DNA of 64,000 nt, taken from NCBI GenBank assembly GCA_963724435.1, contig CAVRUN010000012.1:97277-161276 (forward strand). Reading direction: 5' to 3'. Under the pieces are notes generated by a model, which made no database searches, was not told where the DNA came from, and was given only the letters and a program-made list of their open reading frames with translations. The position numbers and the translations under genes were made by a program. The DNA is from AP-15 sp963724435. Lineage in GTDB: Bacteria > Pseudomonadota > Alphaproteobacteria > ATCC43930 > CGMCC-115725. This document shows, one piece after another, positions 36,107 through 45,880 of this stretch; the stretch's first letter is position 1, and each line of letters opens with the position of its first letter.

Positions 36107-36463
36107 ATGACCGTAAAGCTCAACAGCGCCGGCTACGAACGCGCCAAGCGCCTGATCGAAGACAACAAGTTTATCAATGACGAAAGGGACTCGTGGAGCG
36201 ACCACCATCCATCCACGCAAATCGAAGAAGAATTTATCGAAAAGAATGGCTTCTCTGAGTACGGCGAGTGGTTCTTGGCGGTAAACGACGAGTACGGAGA
36301 AAAAAGTAGGCGGTATTACGAATTTCCATACGGCGATTTCAAAAAAGTCCATCGCTGCGGAATTCTCGCTACACAAAGCCGCGCTGGCCACGACAAATAC
36401 GTCGATGTGGAAAATGCAGCCGCAGATTTACTCGCTGCGATTGACAAGCAAGCACGAGAATAG
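36107..36463 (+). CDS. Conserved small protein of unknown function, 118 aa
   Basis: Starts at ATG 36107 (the frame is open from 35930, but that part is not coding-like). The protein has no signal or membrane segment. Sequence blocks look conserved: GYERAKRLIEDNKFINDERDSW, FIEKNGFSEYGEWFLAVND, YYEFPYGDFKKVHRCGILA and AADLLAAIDKQ. I have a sense of similar uncharacterised proteins in many bacteria but cannot name a family. GC content is lower than that of the upstream genes. It is a plausible single-domain protein with a mixed alpha/beta fold. Confidence 0.65.
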   Translation: MTVKLNSAGYERAKRLIEDNKFINDERDSWSDHHPSTQIEEEFIEKNGFSEYGEWFLAVNDEYGEKSRRYYEFPYGDFKKVHRCGILATQSRAGHDKYVDVENAAADLLAAIDKQARE

Positions 36464-36615
36464 AGCCCGGGGAGGCCAATGGTACTCCACCCAAATCGTC
36501 GACTTCGTCCTCAAGCAAACTCGAGAAACACGATAAACCCAGAATAAGCAACAAGATTTTCGTAAGTACAGCCAATTTTCTGCTCAAACTGTCTCCATGA
36601 GTTCGGATTGGCTTC
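36464..36615. other. Short convergent intergenic region
   Basis: Nothing well supported. A minus-strand frame covering 36369-36734 includes a hydrophobic stretch (LAVLTKILLLILGLSCFSS) that could be a tiny lipoprotein, but it overlaps two better genes and has no ribosome site. Confidence 0.3.
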
Positions 36616-36969
36616 TCAGACAAATTTGATATGTTCGGCGCTGCTGGCCATGGCAAAAAAAACGGCATCATCGAGTGCGCGATGCTGTTCATTGTAAGCG
36701 GTAGTAAGCATTTCTCGTTGTGCTTCGGTGTCAATCAGGTGTAAGGCAGATTGCCGTCTCAGCTTACTTAAGCGATGGTGAAATCTATCTTTTTCAATGT
36801 CATAGTACACGCGGCGGATACCGTGGATCATGCACGCCGCCTGATGTTTATTGATCTCCTCCATTACTTGGTGATAAAAGATGCGCTTGACATCCTCATC
36901 CGGACGAATGGGATCCTCAAGCGAGGGTTCGACAGTTGGTGTTACGTAATTTGACAAGCAGTGCGCCAA
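36616..36969 (-). CDS. Hypothetical protein, lower-GC region
   Basis: 117 residues, unrecognised. It is hydrophilic, with a KRIFYHQVMEEINKHQAACMIHG helix and a RFHHRLSKLRRQSALHLIDTEAQRE segment. The start is probably TTG at 36969 and overlaps the end of the next gene by 53 nt, in a different frame. Base composition is clearly lower in GC than the core genes, as expected for imported DNA. It may be one gene with its neighbour, joined by a frameshift; that cannot be decided. Confidence 0.45.
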   Translation of the reverse strand: MAHCLSNYVTPTVEPSLEDPIRPDEDVKRIFYHQVMEEINKHQAACMIHGIRRVYYDIEKDRFHHRLSKLRRQSALHLIDTEAQREMLTTAYNEQHRALDDAVFFAMASSAEHIKFV

Positions 36970-37228
36970 GTGCTTGAAAATTTATTGGATGACTGAAGTC
37001 ATAATCGTCTTCTCTCTCCTTATCAATTTGCTTGGCGTGATAAGCTGCGAGCTTAGCAAACATTAAAACAGCTTGCGGATTTGATGAGGGAGTAAGCCCT
37101 TCGCGGTGTTTGGCAAGTGCAGTAGCAGTTTGTTCCGCGCTATAGTGCGGAAGGATTCGATCGGTAACATCAATAATCGTCTCATTTCTACTCGGGAGTT
37201 CGGGTGAGTTGTTGTCGGTCGCGGTCAT
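36917..37228 (-). CDS. Hypothetical protein, lower-GC region
   Basis: 103 residues, unrecognised; starts at ATG 37228. The N-terminus is hydrophilic, followed by SAEQTATALAKHREGL and SNPQAVLMFAKLAAYHAKQIDKE helices. Partly overlaps the downstream hypothetical gene. Its low GC matches that gene and contrasts with the islands around it. Confidence 0.45.
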   Translation of the reverse strand: MTATDNNSPELPSRNETIIDVTDRILPHYSAEQTATALAKHREGLTPSSNPQAVLMFAKLAAYHAKQIDKEREDDYDFSHPINFQALGALLVKLRNTNCRTLA

Positions 37229-37388
37229 ATTGGGCCTCGGTCGAAGGGCGGGCTAACCCGTGGCACCGATCAGAGTTTGCCTCGCCGCCACTATGGCGCT
37301 ATCGATCAGAAGCAAGAAGCCGGGCATTCTAACACGATGACATGGAAGGATCAGCGCGAGAACGATTGTTGCGACGTCGGGATCGCGC

Positions 37389-37533
37389 GTTATTTATGTC
37401 TCGACGAAGGCTACCGGTCTCGGCATACCTCGGTGGGTTTACCTTTCACCTACTCGGCGCCATCGCTGAGATGGAGCGCGACAAGGCCGGGACGGGATCC
37501 CCCGGCTCAAAAGCGAGGCCGCCAAGTGCATAG
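37389..37533 (+). pseudogene. Serine recombinase (resolvase) remnant
   Basis: Short resolvase-like stretch. CLDEGYRSRHTSVG (frame 1) and GGFTFHLLGAIAEMERD (a second frame) correspond to the GID-T-TG and FHLLGALAEMERD blocks around the long helix E of resolvases. The two frames show a frameshift, and only about 50 residues are recognisable. It marks the left part of the decayed island that continues through the primase and integrase. Confidence 0.55.
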
Positions 37534-37640
37534 CGGCCGCGCAATTTGTCCCATGCGCAGAATCGCGATCTCAGCTGCGGCCGAACGGGGGATCGGCGAA
37601 CTCGACCGTCCAGTAATGCGGTTCTTCATGGGGACCAGCA

Positions 37641-40299
37641 ATGAGCGATGAACGCAATAATATCGCGCTGCACTCCCAGTCGATAGAAGCAGTCTGGGTC
37701 CGCCGCCAGGCCTATTGGGCAAACGGCTTCCGCATGTTCGCGGTTTACAATCCCGGTGCTGTCGACCGGGATGGTCAGCCAATTCGCGGGGCTGGCAAGC
37801 GCGGAAAAGGGTCATGGAACAGCTTTGCCTCCGAGGATCCGCCGCGCGCGGTACGGGTGCGGCCCGACAGCGACAGCCTCAACACCGCGTTTTTATGCAG
37901 CGGTTTGGCGGCGATCGACTGCGATGTGCGTGATCAGCAATTGGTCGACGACATTGTAGCCGCGATCGAAACAATCGCTGGCCCCACGCCGCTGGTGCGC
38001 CAAGACGAGCCGCCGAAACTGGCGCTCTTATACCGGGCCGAGACGCCGTTCAACAGCCGAGCCACAGCGAAATTGCAGTTAAAAGCCAGCGAGAAGCCGA
38101 CCATTGTCGAGATCAAAGGCCGTGGCGCGGGCATCATGGCCGACGGTATTCACCCCAACGGTATGCGCTATCGTTGGCTTGGTCAGCATCCGCTTTACGT
38201 GAAGCTCAGCGAATTGCCGCCAATCAGTGAGGCGCAGGCAGATGCGGCATTGGCTGCGGCCGAAGCGGTCCTGCGCGCCGCTGGTGCAGTTGACTGGGTC
38301 AACCCGAATGCGCCGCCGTATGACGCTGGCGAGCACAGGCCCGACCCACGACACCGGGTCATTGGCAATGGCGGCGAAAGTGGTTTTTTCTTCAAGGTCA
38401 ATCGGGCCGCGCTCGAGCATGCCGAGGACTGGGTCCCGACGCTGTTTCCGGCGGTAAAACGGCCGGCACCAAACGGCGCCTGGCGGGTTCCGGCGCCATT
38501 GCGCGGACTGCCCAGCTCAAAGCAAGACCTGAGCATCGATCCGCAGCATGGGATTAAGGATTTTCTTACGGATCAGCCGTTGACTCCAATTGATGTCGTG
38601 CTCGAATACGGCGGGCCGGCGAATTCGCTCGATGCGGCGATCTGGTTATGCGAGCGGATGGGCATCCCACCGGAGCGGTTCGGTTATCGCGATCTCGCCC
38701 ATGAGGAACCGCCGCCACCTGAGCCGCCCGATTGGGATCCGCCGGCAGCCGAGTCTCCCGACGGCCGGCCGCCGCCGGAGCGGGTCATCATGGTCTATGC
38801 CGGTCAGCGCCACATCGCGGCTAACTTGGGGCTGGCCGCGTTGCGCGACGCTCACGTTAAATACTTTGTACGCGGGCAGAATTTGGTGCGGGTTGTGGCG
38901 ACTTCGGCCAGATCCTGCGATGGCGACGACATTACCCTTCCGGCGGTCCTCGATGTGCCGTTGCCATTGCTCGGTCGCGCACTCGGTCAATCGGCACGAT
39001 GGATGAGACACGACGCCAAAGGCCGCGTGCTCCGAACTGACCCGCCGCTGCCAATAGTCCAGCAAATCGGTAGTATGGTTGAGGACTGGCCGTTTCCACC
39101 GCTGCACGGCCTCCTCACGACACCAACGCTGCGCCCGGATGGCTCGCTGCTACGAAATCCGGGTTACGATCACAGTACTGGGTTGTTTTTGGCATTGCCC
39201 AATGGGTTTGAATTGCCGCCAATCCTTGAACGGCCATCGCGCCGGCACGCCGAAAGCGGACTGGAATTGCTGCTGGGTCTGCTACCGGAATTTGACTTTG
39301 ACAGCGACGCCAGCCGCTCGGTGGCGCTCAGTTTACTGATTTCGCCGATCGTGCGCGCCTCAATGACGACGTGCCGATCCACTTAATCAGCGCGCCGGCC
39401 CCAGGTTCCGGCAAAAGCTATTTGGCCAGTCTGGCGGCCATGATCGCGACTGGGGAGCATATGATGGCGATCGCGCAGGCCCCGAGCGACGAAGAAACCG
39501 AAAAAAGATTGGTCGCGCGGCGCTTGCCGGGCGGCCGTTGATCGTGGTCGACAATGTTAGGCATCTTATCGCCGGCGATTTCTGGGCCCAGGTTTGCGAG
39601 CGGCCATTGCTGCAATTGCGCCCGCTCGGTACCAGCCATGTCGTGGCCGTCCGCAACAATTTTGTCGTGGTCGTAACCGGGAACAATGCCGGAGTGGCCG
39701 ACGATCTGACCCGACGAACAATCCGCGCGGGCCTCGACGCGAATGTTGCGGAGCCAGAAAGACGCGAGTTCCAACTCGACCCGCTTGAGATGGTGCGCGC
39801 TGACCGCGCGAAATATGTTGCCGCCTGCCTAACGGTCAGTCGCGCTTATATCTGGGCCGGTTCACCCGGCCGCCGGCAGCGGCTTGCTTCCTACGGCGCG
39901 TGGTCCGATCTCGTCCGCTCGGCGCTGATCTGGTTGGGCCAGGCCGATCCGCTCGACACGATGGACATGTTGCGGCTCGACGACCCGGTGCGGCAATTAC
40001 GGGCGCAGGCATTTTCGGTGTGGGCCGCGGCGCCGCGCGCGTTCGATTTCGAAGAAGGTGGCGGCCTGACCACCTCGGAGCTGGTCGCGCTCGCCGAGCG
40101 TTCGTTTGACCTGCACGAAGCGCTGATGACTGTCGCGGCCAGCAGAGGCAACGGCCCAAATGCGGGCAAGATTGATAACAAATTGCTGGGAAACTGGTTG
40201 CGCCGCCAAACACACACCATCGCGGAGGGCTTCAAACTTGAGGTCAACCACGCCGACAAAAAACGCCCGCGTTGGTATCTTGTCCGGGTCAAAGACTAG
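37641..40299 (+). pseudogene. Bifunctional primase/helicase (phage-like), two frameshifts
   Basis: The first segment (37641-39386) encodes a prim-pol-like N-terminal domain (TAFLCSGLAAIDCDVRDQQL, VEIKGRGAGIMADGIHPNGM). The frame then has to slip one base near 39355 to reach an ATPase part with Walker A APGSGKS (about 39405-39425), and again near 39515 to reach VVDNV and the remaining C-terminal part to 40299. Taken together it is a complete protein of about 880 residues, common in rhizobial integrated elements. Both slips are single missing bases. As sequenced it cannot make the full product; transcription may persist from the ATG at 37641. Confidence 0.75.
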
Positions 40300-40427
40300 G
40301 CGTCCATTATGCCGCTAATCGTGACCGTAGAGCTGCGGCGGGCACTTGAGCATGTTAAAGAATCTGCGCGCTATTGCCGATGCCAATGCAGGATCTGGCA
40401 GCATGGCCGGCGGCGGAGTAACCTGCA

Positions 40428-40640
40428 ATGGCTCATGCGCAGCTGACTTTTCGCCGGCGCGATGTGGTCCCCGTTATCAAGGCCGTCGAGCGCGCCGGTC
40501 ACTCTGTGACAAGGCTATCGATCAACCGGAATGGCAGTATAGTGGTGGAACTGGCGCCGCCAGTTGGCAACGGCTCCGCGCCAGTACCTGAGGACCCCAA
40601 CGAATGGGACGAACTTTATGCGGATCACCAAGCATCTTAA
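40428..40640 (+). CDS. Small island protein preceding integrase, 70 aa
   Basis: MAHAQLTFRRRDVVPVIKAVE start, a compact helix-strand middle (GHSVTRLSINRNGSIVVE) and an acidic tail. ATG at 40428 has a GGAG site. It overlaps the integrase start by 23 nt, which indicates coupling. Small proteins of this kind sit directly upstream of tyrosine integrases in many rhizobial islands and may influence excision, but no function is established. Confidence 0.7.
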   Translation: MAHAQLTFRRRDVVPVIKAVERAGHSVTRLSINRNGSIVVELAPPVGNGSAPVPEDPNEWDELYADHQAS

Positions 40641-41684
40641 GTATATCAACCACTACCGCGACGCCACGGGCGCGAGCGATATTATTTCCGTCGCGACCGG
40701 GGCCAGCCGCAGATCGCCTTGCCCGGGCGACCAGGGTCGCCCGAGTTCGAGACGGCTTACAATGCAGCGCTGGCGGCGCTGACAGTGCATGAAATCGGTA
40801 AGAACCGCACAGTCCTTGGCAGCGTATCGGCGGCGATCGCCGGCTATTACACGCACAACAGCTTTCTGTCTCTGGGTGAGACGACCCGCAAGATGCGCCG
40901 CGCCGTCCTGGAACGGTTCCGTGCCAAACACGGCGACAAGCGCTTGGCGAAGCTGAGCCGCGAGCACATCGCGCTAATCCTCGGGCTTCAGAAACCGTTT
41001 GCCGCCCATAACACATTGGAAACGCTCCGAGGCCTGATGAGGTTCGCGGTCGCGGTTGGCCTGCGTGAAGACGACCCGACCGCCGGCATCGAACGCGTCA
41101 AGGTCAAGGCGGGCCGCATCCATACCCGGGATGAGACCGAGATCGCGCAGTTCGAGAGGGCCCATCCGGTCGGCACGCGGGCGCGGTTGGCAATGGCGCT
41201 GATGCTCTATACCGGGCAACGGCGCAGCGACATCGTGCGGCTCGGGCCGCAGCATATTCGCGATGGGACACTCTACGTGCGGCAGAGAAAGACCAGCATG
41301 CAGAAGCGAGACGAGGTGCTCGAAATCCCCGTCCATCCGGAGCTTGCGCGCATCATCGCGGCGAGCCATTGCGGGAACCTGACGCTTCTCGTCACACAGC
41401 CGGCAGCGCCGTTTTCCGTCGCTGGCTTTGGCAACCTATTTCGCGATTGGTGCCGTACGGCCGGGCTGCCGCAGTGCTCGCCGCATGGGCTCAGAAAGGC
41501 GCAATGCCGGCGGTTGGCCGAGGCTGGCGCCACGGCGCCGCAGATCGCCGCGATCAGCGGCCACAAATCGCTCGCCGAGGTGCAGCGCTATATCGAGGCG
41601 GCTAATCAACCGCGTCTGGCACAGGCGGCAATCTTTCGGTTGCAAGGTAGCGCGGAAGCACAGCTCGCCAACAAATTGTCCTAA
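40618..41684 (+). pseudogene. Tyrosine integrase of the island, one-base deletion near 40668
   Basis: The start at ATG 40618 reads TKHLKYINHYRDATG and then must slip at the GGG of 40668-40670 to reach RYYFRRDRGQPQIALPGRPG and the intact catalytic body to 41684. Counted from the ATG-like codon at 40719, catalytic residues are Arg168 (TGQRRSD), His256-x-x-Arg259, His282 and Tyr291, all present. The enzyme would recombine the island at a tRNA. It ends 64 nt before a tRNA-Glu 3' fragment, the likely attachment site. Confidence 0.8.
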
Positions 41685-41748
41685 CCTTCTGCTCCCCTTG
41701 TCCTAACCAGCATACAACAGACTGATATTAAGTAATTTTTCCGGGAGG

Positions 41749-41796
41749 TGGCGTCCCTTACGGATTCGAACCGGTGTTGCCGCCGTGAGAGGGCGG
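41749..41796 (-). other. tRNA-Glu(CUC) 3'-half fragment, probable attachment site
   Basis: On the minus strand the sequence gives an intact anticodon arm (stem CCGCC/GGCGG, loop CTCTCAC, anticodon CTC), a T-arm with GGTTCGAATCC and a 3' end GGGACGCCA that includes CCA. The 5' half of a tRNA is absent. The T-stem lacks one expected base. This is the form taken by an att duplicate left when an element integrates into the 3' end of a tRNA. It lies right after the integrase, as expected. The matching full tRNA-Glu is not in the window. Confidence 0.7.
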
Positions 41797-42063
41797 GCGG
41801 ACTATGGTCGAGCATGCCTCCTAAACGTCTGCAGATCCCTCATTGCCCATTAATTCGAACCTCTCATCAGTCAGGTCGAGCGTCATAATCGCATCAAATT
41901 ACGGGATTTAGAGTCCGAAAATCGATATCTGAATGCGCCGCGAACCTGCTGACGGCGAGCGCGCCGCGGCGCGGAATTGGCCGGCTCGAAAACCATCACA
42001 GCGCGGGCAGTCGGCTGTTTTTTGATCGAAACCGGCTAAATACGGAAATGGATTATCCAGAAA
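41797..42063. other. Gap beyond the attachment site
   Basis: Nothing recognised apart from the tRNA fragment at its edge. Mixed composition; no repeats or promoter motif stood out. Confidence 0.3.
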
Positions 42064-42222
42064 ATGCCTGACCTGAAAACTTACCGATCTAAACTCGGCC
42101 CGATCCCCGAGGACGCTTCGATGGCGATCCGGCCTATCAGCCCGGACCCGAAGCTGAGCCCGCAGATGCGCGCGTTCCTCGCCGAGTTTGGTCATTCGCA
42201 GCAAGGGAAGGGTGTCAGGTGA
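42064..42222 (+). CDS. Possible small protein, 52 aa
   Basis: An open frame from ATG 42064 to TGA 42222 gives a hydrophilic peptide (PDLKTYRSKLGPIPEDASM, ending in an AFLAEFGHSQQGKGVR tail). Its ribosome site is weak and I know no family. Supported only by an unbroken frame between two islands. Confidence 0.3.
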   Translation: MPDLKTYRSKLGPIPEDASMAIRPISPDPKLSPQMRAFLAEFGHSQQGKGVR

Positions 42223-42733
42223 AGGGGGACCCGTGGACGCTCGAATATGTTGTCATCGAACGCGTAAGAATGCTTTGCCGGGGCGCCGCTTCTTGCGCCG
42301 GCAGCAAGAGGTAACCGTGCGAGGAGGGTAATCAACGTGGCAGGCTGAGGGCATGCAGCGCGTTTTCCAACGCAATCGCAAATCGGTCTTTCGTTCCCGT
42401 GTTCGCGTATAGTATCCCGCAAAGATCACGAAGGACGGGTGAACTGTGGGCGGACAGGAGGTTCTTCGGGCCGGGCCTGGCGGAGGTAACCGCTAGAGAA
42501 CCGCGATCGCTTTCGTAAGTGCCTCCGGAGGACTGCTCACCCCAACCTCTCGTGACCGATAGATCAGGCTCCGATAGAACCCCGACGCCAGCGGCAAGGG
42601 GTCGCGGTCGAACCGCGCCATCTTCTGTGCTTCGATTTTCTTGGCGGGATGTTGCCCCAATCGTTGCCCCTAAACCGTTTCGACCGCTGGTCTCACCTTT
42701 CGATTATATATCAACTTCTTGTTTTTTATACGG
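42223..42733. other. Gap upstream of tRNA-Thr
   Basis: No gene is supported. A plus-strand frame at 42519-42743 runs into the tRNA and is not credible. The region may carry the other half of an att site for the integrase at 42894-44040, but I could not find a repeat of the tRNA-Thr 3' end. Confidence 0.3.
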
Positions 42734-42805
42734 TGCCGGGTGAGGGATTCGAACCCCCGACCTTCGGTTTACAAAACCGCTGCACTGCCACTGTGCTAAC
42801 CCGGC
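42734..42805 (-). tRNA. tRNA-Thr (UGU)
   Basis: Minus-strand cloverleaf. The acceptor stem GCCGGGT pairs with ACCCGGC; the D-arm is GCAC..GTGC; the anticodon loop is TTTGTAA with anticodon TGT; the T-arm holds GGTTCGAATCC. The encoded 3' end is A followed by CC rather than CCA. The anticodon stem has one G-A mismatch at its base. It lies 89 bp from a tyrosine integrase, so it is a probable integration target. Confidence 0.9.
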
Positions 42806-42893
42806 ATAAGTAGGATATTTCAGTCTCTTACCCGATCCTCGCAAGGCGCACAAATCGCGAATTGGCACCCAATTGGCACCCGAGGGTTTCTGA

Positions 42894-44040
42894 TCACCGT
42901 TTGGCGCCCATCACGGCGTCGATTGCCTTCGCCGCTGCATCGTCGGTGTGGGTGAATAGGTGCCCGTAGATCGACAGCGTAAAGGCCGGAATCCCGTGGC
43001 CGAGACGGACGACTGATCGTCAGCGGGTCGACGCCGGCCGCGATCAGCGCGCTCGCGTGGCTGTGCCGCAGGCTGTGAAGGCCCACATCGGGCAGCCTTA
43101 GGCTTTGGGTGGCACGCAGCCAGCACCGGCTTAGATAGTCTGGCCCCCAGGGCGAACCATCCGGCAAGCTGAATACCAGATCGTCGCCGGAAGGCCGCCC
43201 AAGCCCGAGGATCAATCACTGTTCGAGCTGGTCGCGGCGGTGCGACTGCAGCGCCTCGGCGGCGAAGGCAGGCAGGGTAAGGGTACGCCGCCCATGACGG
43301 GTTTTGAGGTCTTTGATCTTGAGCCCGGCCCGCGTCTGCTCCATCGCGCGCTCGACCCGCAGGGCCGGCGCCGCCAAGTCCAGATCCCCCCAACGTAAGG
43401 CGCACAGTTCACCACGCCGCAACCCGGCGGCGAGCGCTACAGCGACGATCGGAAACAGCCGACGACCTCTTAATTTGGCGAGGACATCGGCAACCTGATC
43501 CGCGGAGAGGATGACGACTTCCTCGGCATCGACTTTCGGCGGATGCACCATCGAGGCGACATTCCGCGTCACGATTTCAAGCTGTGCCGCGCGTGCGAGC
43601 GCCGTGTGCAGGACGCGGTGTGCATGGCCGACAGTGCGAACCGAGAGCGGCCGGGCTTCTGCCCCACCGGATCGCAAAAGAGTGGCGTGCCAGTCGGCAA
43701 TGTGCGCCGGACGGAGCTTCTGCAATTCGAGCGCGCCCAGGTGCGGGATCGCCTGCTGTTCTACAAGGCCGCGATATCGCTCGCGCGTCTTGTAGGCAAG
43801 GTGATCGGCGCCGGCGAGCCATTCCCGCAGGTACTCCGCGACCGTCACGCGTGACGGAGCAACGGCGGTGCCGTTGCCGACTTCGGCCAGCAGGCGGGTT
43901 AACTCGCGCTGTGCGTCTTTCTTGGTGCCGCGCACCGTGACAAAGCGTGTCTGTCGCTTACCCGTGGCAGGGTCGCGCTCGCCGCCCTCGAATTTAAGCC
44001 GCCACGAGCGCTCGCCACGCTTGGTGATGTTGCCGCTCAT
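42894..44040 (-). pseudogene. Tyrosine integrase with internal stop and frameshift
   Basis: A complete phage-type integrase is readable: an N-terminal SGNITKRGERSWRLKFEGGE, a SAM-like arm-binding domain, Arg in GLRRGELCALRW, HSLRH, then GHG and Tyr in IPAFTLSIYGHL. An in-frame TGA lies at 43216-43218 and a one-base slip occurs near 43012, just before the last His and Tyr motif. The start codon (ATG 44040) overlaps the CGNR gene stop as ATGA. The element is decayed but was once mobile. Confidence 0.8.
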
Positions 44041-44672
44041 GGTGTGCCCCCCGTGGTTTTCCGCCGATAACTCTCGGCATCTCGGCAGCGATCGCTGCAA
44101 TACCGCTTGGTGGTCCGCCGCCCCGTGCCTGATCCCACGGCGAACCATTCCTCGCACCCAGCGCGCTCGCAGCGACGCAGATCGAGCGAATCACTGACTT
44201 CCTGGAAAAACCTCAGGAAGATCGCGGCGTAAAGATCGCGGGGACGGAGTCTCACCTCAAAGCGCGGGTTCCGCGCCAGGGATGCCTGCCAAGCGATTTC
44301 GGCTTCCGCATCGCCCTCCGCATGCGGGTGTGGCGGAAGCTTCTGATCAAATACCGGCAATAGCCTCATCGCTTCATCGCGCGCCTTGGCCCAGCGCATG
44401 AGATAGCTGGCATCGCCAGCCTTGTGAGCGGCGGTCAAAGCCTTTGCGTCGTCGATGGCGCTGACGATCTCGGCCGCCCTTTGCGTTTCGCCCGCGCGAA
44501 GCAAGCCAAACGAGTTCGTGAACAACAGGGCGTCTTCCGGTGTCGAGGCATACTCGGCGAGACGGCGGCACAGGCCCTCGTGTGCGCACGGATAGTAGAA
44601 AACCGGCGACCCGCTACCTTCGGGCACGATCTCCAGTATGTCCGTTTCAGCACCGCTCATAAGCGTGCTCAT
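44037..44672 (-). CDS. CGNR-type zinc finger protein
   Basis: 211 residues from ATG at 44672 (ATG at 44741 is possible). The C-terminal block RRCERAGCEEWFAVGSGTGR, then CSDRCRDAESYRR gives the CxxxxC..CxxxC zinc-finger of the CGNR family, which is predicted to bind DNA. The N-terminal two-thirds is a helical ABATE-like region. It is transcribed into the integrase with an ATGA overlap, so it is probably an accessory or regulatory protein of that element. Confidence 0.75.
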   Translation of the reverse strand: MSTLMSGAETDILEIVPEGSGSPVFYYPCAHEGLCRRLAEYASTPEDALLFTNSFGLLRAGETQRAAEIVSAIDDAKALTAAHKAGDASYLMRWAKARDEAMRLLPVFDQKLPPHPHAEGDAEAEIAWQASLARNPRFEVRLRPRDLYAAIFLRFFQEVSDSLDLRRCERAGCEEWFAVGSGTGRRTTKRYCSDRCRDAESYRRKTTGGTP

Positions 44673-44845
44673 GGGCGACGGCTCGGAAATGCGTCGCTCG
44701 AGCCGGTAGCGGCGTCGCGGCCATCGTAGGCTCAGTCTCATTCCGGGCTATCTCTGCACTACGTTGATCCAGTTGTCATTTAACATTGTACAAATTGGGT
44801 CAAGAGCTAATTCCAGCTCAGTAACCGCAAACGGAAGGGGAACAA

Positions 44846-45037
44846 ATGGACCGGGATATCGCGCCGTTAGCAGTGCCGCCGTGGCCAACCGCTGCGCGAC
44901 TGCTTGGATTGGGGCGCAACTCGACCTACGACGCCATCGCACGGGGTGAAATCCCGTCGATCAAGATCGGCAGCAGGATTTTAGTTCCAATCGAGGGGCT
45001 TAAGCGCATGTTGGCCGGGGGGCAGCGCGCCGAATGA
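44846..45037 (+). CDS. Excisionase-like HTH protein
   Basis: 63 residues with an AlpA/HTH_17 fold: WPTAARLLGLGRNSTYDAIA, then GEIPSIKIGSRILVPIEGLK. Such small MerR-like proteins direct integrases toward excision or act as prophage regulators. The ATG at 44846 has a GGAAGGGG site. It is divergent from the CGNR-integrase pair, the usual arrangement of an integration module. No lesion is visible. Confidence 0.8.
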   Translation: MDRDIAPLAVPPWPTAARLLGLGRNSTYDAIARGEIPSIKIGSRILVPIEGLKRMLAGGQRAE

Positions 45038-45378
45038 ACCCCACCAAATTAAATCGCTACCTGATCGGGCGGCTCGTGTCGGCGCAAGGTTGAAATGTCA
45101 TCCTGCGCGCAAGGTAGAGATGACACCGCCATTGGAGGCGGATCCGACCAACGAGACGGCTGGCCTTGTGCCTCTTCGATTGGCCGTATTGCAGATTACA
45201 GTTTCTTTGTTCGACTGAGGCGTCGTTTCTCCGTCCCGACCTGATTTTGTGGGAGCGTCGCGCGCAATCGCGGTCAAGACTGGTCCGAGCGCTGCGAGGG
45301 CCACCGCCGAAGGCGCGCGCGAAGCGGTCTTGAGGGCGGTGAGCACGAGGTCAGCGTCGGCCAGGTCGGGAAGGGGCC

Positions 45379-45880
45379 TCAGGCCGGAGCAGCCGCGGAC
45401 GCACTGCGTGGCGCCCGGCCCTTCGACGGCAGACCCGGTGCCTCGAGATTGTTCGGCGGTCGCTGCCGCGCAACATGCCCTCGCTGCTGACGCGCCGGGT
45501 AGGCCGCCTGCCGTGCCTTTACCTGCTCCAGCACGGCCGCCAGCTGCTTGTTGTCGACGATCGCGCCGGGCTTCACCGTCTGGATCTTATCGAAGACTTT
45601 GAAACCGAGCGCCGTTCCGTTGAACTGAACCGCAAACCGCCCGTCCGGATAGTTCACTACCTCGACCTTCTTGCGCACCAAGCCACGGGCCAGCGAGGTC
45701 GGGTCGAGGAGCAGCATCATCCGGTCGTAGTGCAGGGTCAGGTTGCGCGTGACTGTGCGCTCCTCGCGCCAGGCCAAAATCTCGTCCAGATCATCCGCTT
45801 GCGCCAATGGCCGATGTAGGTCCTTGGCATTCGCCGGGTCGCGCCCGAAGCGCGTGTTGTAGGCGGTGATAAACTGTAAA
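45379..45880 (-). pseudogene. C-terminal half of ISNCY-type transposase
   Basis: Frame open from the IS481 junction: FITAYNTRFGRDPANAKDLH, then WREERTVTRNLTLHYDRMML, then VVNYPDGRFAVQFNGTALGF. It is the same as the matching region of the intact copy at 48104-49387. It joins to the N-terminal half at 47094-47936 if the IS481 and one copy of GATAAAC are removed (GFI then TAYN). The C-terminal tail is longer and Pro/Ala rich. It is not functional alone. Confidence 0.75.

Noticed and set aside
36369..36734. Minus-strand frame with a hydrophobic start, possible lipoprotein
   Set aside because: It overlaps two better-supported genes and lacks a clear ribosome site.
42519..42743. 74-codon frame entering tRNA-Thr
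   Set aside because: Overlaps the tRNA gene and has no homology signal.
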